Numbered from the stretch's first letter, positions 43,149 through 52,620 are shown. The stretch is 64,000 bases of DNA from Erwinia typographi (GCF_000773975.1 NZ_JRUQ01000049.1:1-64000), one strand, 5' to 3'. Program-made: numbers and translations. The notes: generated by a model from the letters alone, not told the origin.

Positions 43149-43216
43149 GCCGTCGTTTTTATTACACTTATTCTTATGGCTGCGGTTACACCGACAGCAT
43201 ATCTGCGCTTTGAATA

Positions 43217-43240
43217 GTTAGCCCTCCGAAGAGGGCTAAC
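43217..43240 (-). repeat. UUCG-tetraloop hairpin between damX and dam
   Basis: On the minus strand GTTAGCCCTC, loop TTCG, GAGGGCTAAC make a perfect 10-bp stem with a UUCG tetraloop. It is followed by TGTTATTC-like sequence rather than a T-run. It could attenuate or process the damX–dam mRNA and lower Dam levels; this is inference. Confidence 0.65.
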
Positions 43241-43273
43241 AGTTTCATCATAAAATCAGGCTTATTCAGACTT

Positions 43274-44290
43274 TTAGTCAGCCGATTCTTTTTTCACCTG
43301 GCTGACCGGCTTCACCCAAGGGTTCTGCGCACGGACTTCGGCCGGAAGCGTGGCAACGGCGCGCTTCGCGTCTGCTGGCGTAGCGTAGGCGCCACTCACC
43401 AGCACATACCACGGCTGGCCATTGCGCGTCGTTTTATAGACGTGATAGCCGTTAAGATTTTGCTTCTTCGCCCAGGCGTTCAGCGTATCAGAACGGGAGG
43501 CGCTGCTCAGCTGAAGCGTATAGCTGCCACCCGGAACGGCAGAGGATGCTTTTACTGGCGCTGAAGAGCCGTGGCTGACCGAGGTGCCCGGGCTACTTTT
43601 TGGCTTACTGGCTACGGCTGCTGGTTTTGCAGGCGCAGCTTTATGTGCCGCAGGTTGATTCTGATGCGGGGCGGCCCTGTGTGGCTGGCTCGCCGCGCGC
43701 GTTGGCGCGGCAGACGCATTGCCGCCAGGTGCGACGGTAGCAGGCGCCGTAGGCAACGTGCCGCTGTTATCCTGCGCGCCCTGCGCCGCGGCGTCTACCT
43801 GACCCTGCTGATTGCTCAGCGCATTGTTCAGATCGCCCGGCAGTTCAACGCGCTGCTGGTTAGCTGGCGTCTCTACCGGCGCGGCCTGTGTCGGCGTGGA
43901 AGAGATTGGCGGCGCGCTGATTTCCTGCGGACCGTTGGCGGTTGCAGGCGCAGCGCCAGCCGTGGCATCAGGCGCTGGCTGCGAGCCAGACTGCCCGCTC
44001 ATGGAGGAAGAGCCTGAGAGATCGATGTTTTTGTCGTTGCCAGAAGCGGAGGCGTCAGCCTGGCCAGAAGGCGAAGCAGGTTTCTGGGCGCTCTGGCCGC
44101 TATCGCCCGGCGAATTCAGCGCAGAGCCGATACCGATCACCAAAAGCAGCAGCACCAGAATACCAATGCCCATCATCATATGCTGGCGTGAAACAGGAAC
44201 TTTGGGGGCAGAAGACGTCTTACGGGACCGCTGCGGGCGGCGGTCACTGGTATCAGGTTTTAACTCGTCTTCCGGTTTAAACTCGTCCAT
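43274..44290 (-). CDS. damX: Cell-division protein DamX (SPOR domain), short form
   Basis: DamX is a bitopic membrane protein that binds septal peptidoglycan through a C-terminal SPOR domain. The 338-residue product has a very short cytosolic N-terminus (about 36 residues) and a membrane helix at about 38–57. A long Pro/Ala/Gln-rich periplasmic linker of low complexity follows (about 60–255). The SPOR domain is at about 258–335 (YTLQLSSASRSDTLNAWAKK). E. coli DamX is about 428 residues, so this form is shorter, mainly in the N-terminus and linker. It lies between aroB and dam. Confidence 0.92.
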   Translation of the reverse strand: MDEFKPEDELKPDTSDRRPQRSRKTSSAPKVPVSRQHMMMGIGILVLLLLVIGIGSALNSPGDSGQSAQKPASPSGQADASASGNDKNIDLSGSSSMSGQSGSQPAPDATAGAAPATANGPQEISAPPISSTPTQAAPVETPANQQRVELPGDLNNALSNQQGQVDAAAQGAQDNSGTLPTAPATVAPGGNASAAPTRAASQPHRAAPHQNQPAAHKAAPAKPAAVASKPKSSPGTSVSHGSSAPVKASSAVPGGSYTLQLSSASRSDTLNAWAKKQNLNGYHVYKTTRNGQPWYVLVSGAYATPADAKRAVATLPAEVRAQNPWVKPVSQVKKESAD

Positions 44291-44381
44291 TCAACCTCCT
44301 ACTGTAGAGCAGCGGCGCCCCTCAACGTCCTATGAGCGGCGAATTTCTTGTTCAATCGGGCTACCGCCCGTCATTACGTCT

Positions 44382-45470
44382 TCAGCCTGGCAGGCAGTCG
44401 TTGATCGCAGCCAGCACCGTATCATGTGCGACGCCGCTGCGCACTTCGGACTCGCCGATTGCCAGAGGCAGTACCAGGCGAAGCTCGCCGCCCAGCACTT
44501 TTTTGTCACGCATCATATGCGGCAGATACGCTTCGGCGGCCATACTTTCTGGCCCGGTCACCGGTAAACCTGCACGCTGCAACAGCGTGATAATTCTGTC
44601 GGTCTGCTGGGCGGAGAACTGCCCAAGACGTTCGGCCGTTCTGGCAGCCATCACCATGCCAGCCGCCACAGCTTCGCCGTGAAGCCAGTTACCGTAGCCC
44701 ATATGAGCTTCGATGGCATGGCCGTAAGTATGCCCCAGATTCAACAGGGCACGCTGCCCCATTTCACGTTCGTCGGCGGCAACTACCTCGGCTTTCAACT
44801 CGCAGCAGCGGCGAATACAGTACGCCATCGCTTTGCCATCAAGGGCCAGCAGCGCATCCAGGTTGGCTTCCAGCCAGTTAAAGAACTTGCCGTCAAGAAT
44901 GATGCCGTACTTGATCACTTCAGCCAGGCCAGACGCCAGCTCGCGCGGCGGCAGGGTGCTGAGGCAGTCGATATCCACCACCACGGAGGCAGGCTGATAA
45001 AACGCGCCAATCATGTTTTTACCGAGCGGATGATTAACGGCGGTTTTTCCTCCCACTGAGGAGTCAACCTGTGCCAGCAGCGTGGTGGGAACCTGAATAA
45101 AGCGCACGCCGCGCTGATAGCTCGCTGCGGCAAAACCGGTCAGATCGCCAATGACCCCGCCGCCTAAGGCAATCAGGGTAGTGTCACGACCGTGAGGTTT
45201 TTCCAGAAGGGCAGTAAAGACCTGCTCCATCACCGCCAGCGTTTTGTACTGCTCGCCGTCGGGAAGGATCACCTGATCCACTTTTATGCCAGCGTCTTCC
45301 AGACGCTGGCGCAGCGGCGCGAGATAGAGAGGGGCCAGCGTCTGATTAGTGACCAGCATGGCCCTATCGCCCGCCTTAAGCGGCCAAAAAGAAGACGGAT
45401 CGTTAAAAAGTCCGGCAGCGATGGTAATGGGGTAACTTCTCTCCCCCAAAGTGACGGTAATCTTCTCCAT
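44382..45470 (-). CDS. aroB: 3-Dehydroquinate synthase
   Basis: AroB carries out the second shikimate-pathway step, closing DAHP to 3-dehydroquinate using NAD+ and a divalent metal. The 362-residue product starts [20 protein letters not shown]. It has [33 protein letters not shown] and the metal-site region [15 protein letters not shown]. Length equals E. coli AroB. It follows aroK by 50 nt and precedes damX. Confidence 0.98.
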   Translation of the reverse strand: MEKITVTLGERSYPITIAAGLFNDPSSFWPLKAGDRAMLVTNQTLAPLYLAPLRQRLEDAGIKVDQVILPDGEQYKTLAVMEQVFTALLEKPHGRDTTLIALGGGVIGDLTGFAAASYQRGVRFIQVPTTLLAQVDSSVGGKTAVNHPLGKNMIGAFYQPASVVVDIDCLSTLPPRELASGLAEVIKYGIILDGKFFNWLEANLDALLALDGKAMAYCIRRCCELKAEVVAADEREMGQRALLNLGHTYGHAIEAHMGYGNWLHGEAVAAGMVMAARTAERLGQFSAQQTDRIITLLQRAGLPVTGPESMAAEAYLPHMMRDKKVLGGELRLVLPLAIGESEVRSGVAHDTVLAAINDCLPG

Positions 45471-45520
45471 GAAGCGTTATCACCTTTATTGCTTTGGCCC
45501 GCAGGCGGTCAGAGCTGGAT

Positions 45521-46042
45521 TCAGCTCTTTTCCAACATGTTGATAATCTGATTCGCGACCACTTTAGCACTCTGGTCGTCGGTACGAATCGTCACGTCGG
45601 CAATTTCTTCGTAAAGCGGATTACGTTCCTCCGCCAGCGCTTCCAGCACCTCGCGCGGTGGGGATTCCACCTGCAGCAGAGGGCGCTTTTTATCACGCTG
45701 CGTACGGGCCAGCTGCTTCTCGATGGTGGTTTCCAGATACACCACCACGCCGCGAGCCGAAAGACGATTGCGGGTTTCGCGTGATTTCACTGAACCACCG
45801 CCGGTAGCGAGCACGATGCCCTGCTTCTCGGTGAGTTCGTTGATGATTTTTTCTTCGCGATCGCGGAAGCCTTCTTCGCCTTCGACGTCGAACACCCAAC
45901 CCACATCCGCTCCGGTACGTCGCTCAATTTCTTGATCGGAATCGAAAAATTCCATATTGAGTTGCTGAGCTAACTGACGCCCAATAGTGCTTTTGCCGGC
46001 ACCCATAGGCCCAACCAGAAAGATATTGCGTTTCTCTGCCAT
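45521..46042 (-). CDS. aroK: Shikimate kinase 1
   Basis: AroK phosphorylates shikimate to shikimate 3-phosphate. The 173-residue product starts [20 protein letters not shown], with Walker A at 11–19. [10 protein letters not shown] and LATGGGSV are the shikimate-binding motifs and RPLL is in the lid. ATG 46042 matches the E. coli start; the frame is open 15 codons further upstream. First gene of the aroKB–damX–dam–rpe–gph–trpS superoperon. Confidence 0.97.
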   Translation of the reverse strand: MAEKRNIFLVGPMGAGKSTIGRQLAQQLNMEFFDSDQEIERRTGADVGWVFDVEGEEGFRDREEKIINELTEKQGIVLATGGGSVKSRETRNRLSARGVVVYLETTIEKQLARTQRDKKRPLLQVESPPREVLEALAEERNPLYEEIADVTIRTDDQSAKVVANQIINMLEKS

Positions 46043-46429
46043 TTTTTCGGTATTACTAAGACAATTCGTTAATGATACCCCGTCCAACCGGACAGGACAT
46101 GAACTGAAACCTCATGAGCGATAGTGCGAGAGTCAGATGAAAATTATCTCAACACTGAAGGTGTTTTGGCAACCGATTAAATTGACCTTGCCCATTGCGC
46201 ACTCTCAGGGCGCGTTTCAGTCCGCTTCATTTATCAGCCCAATGTCACTGCATCGGCTACGCCGGTTGCGCACGATAAAAAACGGGTTCTGTATATTTTC
46301 AAAGCCAAGCCGAGGCTCATAAATCAAAATCGCTAAACCTTGTAAGCTAATTCAGCCCTTGCGTCAAACGCATATGGCTTCAAGGCCGGAAAAAAGCACC
46401 CGGTTTCTCAGTTTGGACTAAAAAACGCA
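46043..46429. other. hofQ–aroK intergenic region with candidate aroK promoter
   Basis: This 387-nt gap has no credible gene. On the minus strand it offers TTGCCA (46172–46167), an 18-bp spacer and GATAAT (46148–46143) as a sigma-70-like promoter about 100 nt before aroK. The spacer includes the small dyad AACAC/GTGTT. No clear intrinsic terminator is visible after hofQ. Confidence 0.45.
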
Positions 46430-47680
46430 TTACTCATCACGAATCAGCCGCGGCGTGATAAAGATCACCAATTCCCGCCTTTTTTGCTGCTGGATATCAT
46501 AACGAAACAGCGAACCCAGCAGCGGGATATCGCCAATCAGCGGTACTTTACGCTGGCCGCTGGCATTCTGCCGTTGAAATATCCCCCCCAGCGCCAGCGT
46601 CTGACCATCCTTCAGCGTCACCTGAGTCTGGATCTCTTGTTTATCAATCGCCAGATACTCGCCTTCTCCGCTACGCATGGTGCGGCCGGGGACATTCTGC
46701 GAGAGATGCAATTTCAGTAAAATCCGCCCGTTGGCCTGCACCACCGGCGTAACCTCCATTCCCAACACCGCCTCTTTGAATTCGACGCTGGTACTGCCGC
46801 GGCTGCCGCTTGAGACTTCATAGGGAATTTCCGTGCCCTGCTTGATGCTGGCAGCCTGCTGATGGGAGGTGAACAGCCGCGGGCTGGCGATAATTTCCAG
46901 TTTGTTTTCCTGCTCCAGCGCGCTCAGCTCCAGATCCAGTAATTTGCCGTCCAGCCTGGCCAGCGTGAAGCCCGCAGTGACCGCCGCCTCGCTGACCGGC
47001 AGCGCCACCCTGAACTGGCTGGCGCGCAGCGCACGGGCTATCTGCTCATCGCTTCTCATTCCCCAGCGGACGCCAAGCTCTCGCAGGCTCTCCTCATTGA
47101 TAGTGACAATATGAGCCGCCAGCTCGACCTGTTCCAGCGGAACGTCAAGCGCACGTATCCATCGGCTGGTTGCATCAAGCGCCAGGCGCGTATCTCTCAG
47201 CAGCAGGCTGTTGGTTCTGGCATCCACCGTCACGCTGCCGCGATCGGTCATCAGCCGCGCCCGCTCCGCCAGAAGGCTGTTGTTCACCGTGCTGGCATCG
47301 GCATGGGCCAGCGTTACAACTTCGGCAATCAGCGGCAGCGAGTTTTGCTCCTTCTCTCGCGCTATTTGCTGCTGATGCAGCTGCTCCTGCCGCCAGCTTT
47401 CTGGCCAGACCAGCAGGACATTCCCTTCGGTTTCAACGCTCAGCTTCGCCATGCGGGCCACCAGCATCAGCGCCTGCTGCCAGGGCACTTTCTCCAACCG
47501 CAGCGACAGCGTGCCCTGTACGCCAGGCGCCACCATCAGGTTCAGCTGCTGCCAACTTGCCAGCGCCTGTAACACCTGCCCCACCGGCGCCTCGTCAAAA
47601 GCCAGCGACAGCGGCTCCCTCTTCGCCAGAGAAGGCGTCAGCACGCTCAGCAACAGCACCAGGCAAAGTATCCTTTTCAT
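46430..47680 (-). CDS. hofQ: Secretin-like DNA-utilisation protein HofQ
   Basis: HofQ is a short secretin (PilQ/ComE relative) predicted to form the outer-membrane pore for taking up DNA. E. coli hofMNOPQ is needed to use DNA as a nutrient. The 416-residue product has a signal peptide (MKRILCLVLLLSVLTPSLAK) and a secretin N-domain (about 25–95). The beta-barrel secretin domain follows (about 230–416), with TSVEFKEAVLGMEVTPVV and RELVIFITPRLI. It is the last gene of the operon and overlaps hofP by 86 nt. Confidence 0.92.
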   Translation of the reverse strand: MKRILCLVLLLSVLTPSLAKREPLSLAFDEAPVGQVLQALASWQQLNLMVAPGVQGTLSLRLEKVPWQQALMLVARMAKLSVETEGNVLLVWPESWRQEQLHQQQIAREKEQNSLPLIAEVVTLAHADASTVNNSLLAERARLMTDRGSVTVDARTNSLLLRDTRLALDATSRWIRALDVPLEQVELAAHIVTINEESLRELGVRWGMRSDEQIARALRASQFRVALPVSEAAVTAGFTLARLDGKLLDLELSALEQENKLEIIASPRLFTSHQQAASIKQGTEIPYEVSSGSRGSTSVEFKEAVLGMEVTPVVQANGRILLKLHLSQNVPGRTMRSGEGEYLAIDKQEIQTQVTLKDGQTLALGGIFQRQNASGQRKVPLIGDIPLLGSLFRYDIQQQKRRELVIFITPRLIRDE

Positions 47681-48014
47681 AAATGCTCCCTTTCAGCGTT
47701 TTCTTTAGCGGTGGCAGGCACCCGTTAACGTCCGCCAGCGTGATGCTGAGGCCATCGATTTGCCGCAGTCGCCAGCCCGACACCACCCCCTCCCCTTGTC
47801 TGAGCTGGAGCCATTTCCCCCTGCCGCGCATCAGCCAGGCGTGATAGTCCCCGGCACGCCCAACAATCCCTTTTAGCTGCCAGCGAAAGGGAGGCTTCTC
47901 GCCCCCACATGCCGCGCCGGGGGGCTGAAAAGGATCTCGTTCGCCGCGCCCCTCTCCAGCCAGCAGCATCAGAAAAACGGCCAGTATGCGCAGATAGCCG
48001 CGGTTATTTTTCAT
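47595..48014 (-). CDS. hofP: DNA-utilisation protein HofP
   Basis: HofP is a PilP-like small protein of the hof operon. The 139-residue product begins MKNNRGYLRILAVFLMLLAG, a signal-peptide-like N-terminus, then ERDPFQPPG, the RDPF motif of the family. The C-terminal 25 or so residues come from the region overlapping hofQ in another frame and look unconserved. It overlaps hofO by 11 nt upstream and hofQ by 86 nt downstream, an unusually long overlap. Assignment rests on operon position and the RDPF motif. Confidence 0.8.
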   Translation of the reverse strand: MKNNRGYLRILAVFLMLLAGEGRGERDPFQPPGAACGGEKPPFRWQLKGIVGRAGDYHAWLMRGRGKWLQLRQGEGVVSGWRLRQIDGLSITLADVNGCLPPLKKTLKGSIYEKDTLPGAVAERADAFSGEEGAAVAGF

Positions 48015-48504
48015 TGGTCAAGGCCAGCAGCAGCTGGAAATTCAGCCGCTGCGCCTCAGGTTTAAGGGTAAAGCTGAGCAGCTCGACGCCGGACGGCAGC
48101 GAACTAAGATAGCGAAACACGCCCGGCACTTGCGGCCAGCTAAGGCGCAGCGTCAGGCTCCCTCCCGGGCCAGCAGGCTGCCAGTGGGTCAGCGTGCCGC
48201 CGGACGTTTCTGTCAGCGCCCGTAGCGAGAACGCGTCAGTTCGCTCCGGCTGCAACGCCTGCCGCAGTTGCGCTATCTCCGCTTCCTTCTTAGTCAGCGA
48301 CCCGGCCATCATCAAACGCTGGAGCAGCGCCTGATACTGCCTGGCGTACTGCCGATGCTGCGCCATCAGCCCGGTGGCCTGTCGCTCAACCGGTACGCCC
48401 CACAGCCACCAGGCTATCCCCACGATCGGGCCGCCGCAAAGGCAAAGCAGAGCGCCCAACTGCCAGACCGGCAGGTTCAGCAAGCGCGAGAGCATTTTAT
48501 TCAT
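48004..48504 (-). CDS. hofO: DNA-utilisation protein HofO
   Basis: HofO is a PilO-like inner-membrane protein of the hof (competence-type pilus) operon. The 166-residue product has one membrane helix near the N-terminus (about 15–36, LGALLCLCGGPIVGIAWWLW). A coiled coil and a periplasmic domain follow. It is somewhat longer than the 146-residue E. coli protein; an internal ATG at codon 4 is a possible alternative start. It overlaps hofN by 8 nt and hofP by 11 nt. Sequence conservation is low, so position carries much of the call. Confidence 0.8.
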   Translation of the reverse strand: MNKMLSRLLNLPVWQLGALLCLCGGPIVGIAWWLWGVPVERQATGLMAQHRQYARQYQALLQRLMMAGSLTKKEAEIAQLRQALQPERTDAFSLRALTETSGGTLTHWQPAGPGGSLTLRLSWPQVPGVFRYLSSLPSGVELLSFTLKPEAQRLNFQLLLALTNEK

Positions 48505-49042
48505 CGCGGTCCCCCTGTTGCCTTAGCGCAATCAGCAGGCTGAACGCCACGTTGCCGTGCGCTCCCCGGCTCAGTTGGCCCATTTTTACCTTCCCGACCA
48601 GCGTCAGCTGCCGCAGCCGTTGGCTGAACGTGTCAAGATCGCCCACGCCTGAGCAAAACCCCGACAGCGTCAGGCTGGCCGCATTTTTGCTGATGCCGCT
48701 CAGCCAGAGCGTCTCCGGCATAGCCTGCGCCAGGTTGAGGACAAAAGAGGACCAATGGGCAAGGTTTTTCTGCCGCTGCTGGCGCTCCGTCAGTTGCTGT
48801 CTGAGGCGATTTATCTGCCGCTCTGCCCCGGCCAGCCGCTCAAGCTGCTGCTCCAGCCGCTGCCCTGCGTTTTGACGCTGCCGGACAAGCTTTTCACCCT
48901 GCCAGTTCAGGGCTTTTTTCCCCAGCGTCGGCAGCCCGGCAGCCAGCAGCGCTATTGCCAGCAGCAGCATGACCAGCGCCAGACGTCTCCGCTCCCTTCT
49001 TAGTCGTGTCGCCCGCCAGGGCATCAGATTCACCCAGACCAT
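48497..49042 (-). CDS. hofN: DNA-utilisation protein HofN
   Basis: HofN is a PilN-like inner-membrane protein. The 181-residue product has the PilN N-terminal motif VNLMPWRATRLRRERRR, a membrane helix at about 21–43, then a coiled coil (LEQQLERLAGAERQINRLRQ) and a small periplasmic domain. Together with HofM and HofO it should form the alignment subcomplex of a type IV pilus-like DNA-uptake machine. Its ATG overlaps the hofM stop by 1 nt. Confidence 0.85.
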   Translation of the reverse strand: MVWVNLMPWRATRLRRERRRLALVMLLLAIALLAAGLPTLGKKALNWQGEKLVRQRQNAGQRLEQQLERLAGAERQINRLRQQLTERQQRQKNLAHWSSFVLNLAQAMPETLWLSGISKNAASLTLSGFCSGVGDLDTFSQRLRQLTLVGKVKMGQLSRGAHGNVAFSLLIALRQQGDRDE

Positions 49043-49869
49043 CAGGCATCCCCTGGCCGCAGCGCCAACCCTGCCGCCAGCGAGAACAGCCCGCTCAGCA
49101 GAGGCAACGGCGGCTGCTTAAGGGCAAACGCGGCGAAGGGGTCCAGCCACTGGGCGCCAGCAGGCAGCGGTTCAGGTTGCGATGAGCTGTAATAAAAAGA
49201 CTGAAATTCAGGCAACTGCTTCTGCTGAAGCGCGGCGAAGTCTGGCGCGTCCAGCACTGAACACCATCCCCAGCGTGGCTGGGCTGGCTGGGACGAATAC
49301 CACAGCCAGTGATCCTGCACCCGATGAACGATCGCCGCCGAAGCGTCGAGGGATAATGAGGTGGAGAGGACACATAACGCCGCAGGCGAAAGTTCCAGCA
49401 CCTCGGGCCTGAGTTTTGCCTGCTCAAGGCAGCCCAGCCAGCTCTGAAGCGCCTCACGCCGGGAGGCGGTGATATAAAGCGCCCTGCCCGTTTCCTCCTC
49501 CAGGCGATAGTCCAGCGCCAGGGTTTCCGGCGCAATTGGGAACAATCGCCTCGCCGCGGCGGTTATGTACCTGTTACGCTCTGGCTCACGCAATTGCGTA
49601 GCGGGCGGCTCAACCTGCCGTTGCAGTACCAGATGGGGAGGAAACCCTACCCGTAGCGAGATGCCGTAAGGCAGCAGTTTGCGCCAGCGTTGCAGCAGCG
49701 CGATCAGCGGATCGGGACGTTGCAGCAGCCCGTTAACTAACGTATCTTGCGGCAACGCATGTTGCCACCAGTGGCGAAGTTGCCAGCCGTACCGACGGCG
49801 CTGGATGCCAAGGGCGCAAAGCTGCCCGTTTTGAATATCCAGGCCGACTTGCCATGTCTGAAATGCCAT
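49042..49869 (-). CDS. hofM: DNA-utilisation protein HofM
   Basis: HofM is a PilM-like, actin-fold cytosolic protein. The 275-residue product starts MAFQTWQVGLDIQNGQLCAL and ends in ALKQPPLPLLSGLFSLAAGL plus a short tail, as in E. coli HofM. It is the first gene of hofMNOPQ, divergent from mrcA across 119 nt. In E. coli the operon needs CRP and Sxy through a CRP-S site. I looked for TGCGA-N6-TCGCA and found only imperfect candidates near 49870. Confidence 0.87.
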   Translation of the reverse strand: MAFQTWQVGLDIQNGQLCALGIQRRRYGWQLRHWWQHALPQDTLVNGLLQRPDPLIALLQRWRKLLPYGISLRVGFPPHLVLQRQVEPPATQLREPERNRYITAAARRLFPIAPETLALDYRLEEETGRALYITASRREALQSWLGCLEQAKLRPEVLELSPAALCVLSTSLSLDASAAIVHRVQDHWLWYSSQPAQPRWGWCSVLDAPDFAALQQKQLPEFQSFYYSSSQPEPLPAGAQWLDPFAAFALKQPPLPLLSGLFSLAAGLALRPGDA

Positions 49870-49988
49870 TTAGCGCGATCTCCATATCGTCAGTATTTAA
49901 AAGGACGTATCCAAGCTTCTGGCTTGCCTTTATACTACCGCGCGATTGTTTATAAACTGCCCAGTCGACTCAGAATGGAAAATATCAG

Positions 49989-52535
49989 GTGAAGTTCGTA
50001 AAGTATTTTTTGATCCTTGCGGTGTGTTGCATTTTGCTGGGAGCAGGCTCGGTCTATGGCTTATACAAATACATAGAGCCTCAGCTGCCCGACGTAGCCA
50101 CGCTGAAAGATGTGCGTCTTCAGACGCCTATGCAGGTTTACAGTGCCGACAACGAGCTGATTGCTCAGTATGGCGAGAAACGCCGCATCCCGCTGAAGCT
50201 GGCGCAAATCCCACCTGAAATGGTGAAGGCATTCATCGCTACCGAAGACAGCCGCTTCTACGAACACCACGGCGTCGATCCCATCGGGATCTTCCGTGCT
50301 GCGAGTATTGCGCTGGTGTCTGGTCATGCTTCGCAGGGAGCGAGTACCATTACTCAGCAGTTGGCCCGTAACTTCTTCCTCAGCCCTGAACGCACCCTGA
50401 TGCGTAAGATCAAGGAAGCTTTCCTCGCCATCCGTATTGAACAGATGATGAGCAAAGATGAAATCCTCGAACTTTACCTGAATAAGATTTACCTGGGGTA
50501 TCGTGCTTACGGCGTCGGCGCAGCCGCCCAGGTTTACTTCGGCAAAAATGTCGACCAGCTGACGCTGAGCGAGATTGCGATGATTGCAGGCCTGCCAAAA
50601 GCCCCTTCAACGTTTAACCCTTTGTATTCTCACGAACGCGCCCTACAGCGTCGTAACGTGGTGCTGAGCCGTATGCTCGATCAGCATTACATCAGCCAAA
50701 GCCAGTACGACGAGGCCCGCAACGCGCCGCTGGATGCCAACTATCACGCTCCTGAGATTGCTTTTTCCGCCCCTTACCTGACGGAGATGGTGCGTCAGGA
50801 GATGGTGAAACGTTATGGCGACGACGCCTATAACGACGGCTTTAAAGTCACCACGACGATCACCCGTAAGCTCCAGCTGGCTGCCCAGCAGTCGGTGCGG
50901 GATAACGTGATGAACTACGATATGCGTCACGGCTACCGTGGCCCGTCTAAGGTGCTGTGGAAAGTCGGTCAGAATCCGTGGGGCCGGACTGAGATACTAA
51001 AAGAGCTGAAGACTCTGCCGGTCTACGGCCCGCTGTTCCCTGCCGTGGTAACGGAAGCAAATGCTGACGAAGCCACGGTACTGATGCGCGACGGGACCAA
51101 CGTGACGCTGAATCTTGCGGGCGTTCGCTGGGCCAGACCGTATCGTTCGGATACCGCACAGGGGCGCACGCCACGCTCCGTGAGCGAAGTGGTGCAGCCA
51201 GGCCAGCAGATCTGGGTTTATCAGTCAGGCAGCGATTGGTCGCTGGGACAGGTTCCTGACGTTAACTCCTCGCTGGTATCGCTGGACCCGCACAACGGCG
51301 CGGTGCTCGCGCTGGTGGGAGGCTTTGACTTCAATCAAAGCAAATTCAACCGTGCCACCCAGGCGCTGCGTCAGGTGGGTTCCAACATCAAACCGTTCCT
51401 GTATACCGCCGCTATGGACCGTGGTTTGACGCTGGCCTCGATCCTTAACGATGTGCCGATTTCACGCTGGGATGCCGGTGCGGGTGCCGACTGGCGTCCG
51501 AAAAACTCCCCGCCGACTTATGACGGACCAATCCGCCTGCGACAGGGGCTGGGGCAGTCGAAAAACGTGGTGATGGTGCGCGCCATGCGTGCCATGGGCG
51601 TCGACTACGCGGCAGAGTATTTGCAGCGCTTCGGCTTCCCGGCGCAAAACATTGTTCATACCGAATCACTGGCGCTGGGCTCGGCTTCCTTCACCCCGCT
51701 CCAGATGGTGCGTGGCTATTCGGTGATGGCGAACGGCGGCTTCCTGGTCGATCCTTACTTCATCAGCAAAATTCAGGACGAACAGGGCAAAATGCTGTTC
51801 GAAGCGAGGCCCAAAGTGGCCTGCCCTGAATGTAATCTGCCGGTGATTTATGGCGATACCAAAAAAGCGGTGGCGCTGAGCGAAGACAGCGTGGAGAACG
51901 TGGCCGTTTCGCGGGAAGGCGAAAAGAACGCCGTGCCGCAGCCGCAGCTTGAGCAAGTCTCCCGGCAGCAGGATAGCGCGCCGCAGTATGCTCCGCATGT
52001 GATCAACACCCCGCTGTCGTTCCTGATTAAGAGCGCGATGAACTCGAATATCTTCGGCGAACCGGGCTGGATGGGAACTGGCTGGCGGGCAGGCCGCGAT
52101 TTGGGTCGTAACGATATCGGCGGCAAAACCGGGACAACCAACAGCTCGAAAGATGCCTGGTTCTCCGGCTACGGTCCGGGCGTGGTGACATCGGTCTGGA
52201 TTGGTTTTGACGATCACCGCCGCGATCTGGGACGCACTACCGCTTCAGGCGTCATCAAGGATCAAATTTCGGGATATGAAGGCGGGGCGAAAAGCGCTCA
52301 ACCAGCCTGGGATGAGTACATGAAAACCGCGTTGGACGGCGTGCCGGTTCAACCGCTCACGCCGCCGGAAGGCGTGGTTACCGTCACCATCGACCGCAGC
52401 ACCGGCAAGCTGGCGAACGGCGGCGGCAATACGCGTCAGGAATACTTTATCAACGGCACGCAGCCGACCGAATATTCCGTGCATGATGTCGGCACTACGC
52501 TAATGGACAACGGTCAGAGTCACGAGCTGTTCTGA
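49989..52535 (+). CDS. mrcA: Penicillin-binding protein 1A
   Basis: PBP1A polymerises and cross-links peptidoglycan during cell elongation. The 848-residue product starts at GTG 49989 (MKFVKYFLILAVCCILLGAG, a membrane anchor). The GT51 glycosyltransferase domain (about 55–230) has EDSRFYEHHG and GASTITQQLARN. The transpeptidase domain has SNIK with nucleophile Ser465, and KTGT at 713–716. The OB-like insert typical of PBP1A lies between them. It is divergent from hofM and ends at tandem hairpins. Confidence 0.98.
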   Translation: MKFVKYFLILAVCCILLGAGSVYGLYKYIEPQLPDVATLKDVRLQTPMQVYSADNELIAQYGEKRRIPLKLAQIPPEMVKAFIATEDSRFYEHHGVDPIGIFRAASIALVSGHASQGASTITQQLARNFFLSPERTLMRKIKEAFLAIRIEQMMSKDEILELYLNKIYLGYRAYGVGAAAQVYFGKNVDQLTLSEIAMIAGLPKAPSTFNPLYSHERALQRRNVVLSRMLDQHYISQSQYDEARNAPLDANYHAPEIAFSAPYLTEMVRQEMVKRYGDDAYNDGFKVTTTITRKLQLAAQQSVRDNVMNYDMRHGYRGPSKVLWKVGQNPWGRTEILKELKTLPVYGPLFPAVVTEANADEATVLMRDGTNVTLNLAGVRWARPYRSDTAQGRTPRSVSEVVQPGQQIWVYQSGSDWSLGQVPDVNSSLVSLDPHNGAVLALVGGFDFNQSKFNRATQALRQVGSNIKPFLYTAAMDRGLTLASILNDVPISRWDAGAGADWRPKNSPPTYDGPIRLRQGLGQSKNVVMVRAMRAMGVDYAAEYLQRFGFPAQNIVHTESLALGSASFTPLQMVRGYSVMANGGFLVDPYFISKIQDEQGKMLFEARPKVACPECNLPVIYGDTKKAVALSEDSVENVAVSREGEKNAVPQPQLEQVSRQQDSAPQYAPHVINTPLSFLIKSAMNSNIFGEPGWMGTGWRAGRDLGRNDIGGKTGTTNSSKDAWFSGYGPGVVTSVWIGFDDHRRDLGRTTASGVIKDQISGYEGGAKSAQPAWDEYMKTALDGVPVQPLTPPEGVVTVTIDRSTGKLANGGGNTRQEYFINGTQPTEYSVHDVGTTLMDNGQSHELF

Positions 52536-52560
52536 TCGTCCCCCCAAAGAAAAAGGGAGG

Positions 52561-52620
52561 CGGCATATGATATGCCGCGCCCCCTTAAGATCTGAAAGCG
52601 GACTTTTCGTCCGCTTTTTT
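52561..52620. terminator. Tandem hairpins ending mrcA; second is bidirectional with nudE
   Basis: CGGCATA-TGA-TATGCCG (52561–52577) is flanked by G- and C-rich arms that extend the stem. A second hairpin, AAAGCGGAC-TTTTC-GTCCGCTTTTTT (52595–52620), is a strong intrinsic terminator. Its A-rich left arm gives a U-run for the opposite strand too, so it can also end nudE, whose last codon overlaps its edge. Confidence 0.88.

Noticed and set aside
43571..44567. Long plus-strand frames opposite damX
   Set aside because: The low-complexity Ala/Pro/Gln linker of DamX creates long stop-free antisense frames; the products look like random Arg/Ala/Gly-rich peptides.
49860..49900. CRP-S (Sxy-dependent) site before hofM
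   Set aside because: GCGCGATCTCCATATCG near 49871 resembles half of TGCGA-N6-TCGCA but the second half has the wrong spacing; not strong enough to list.
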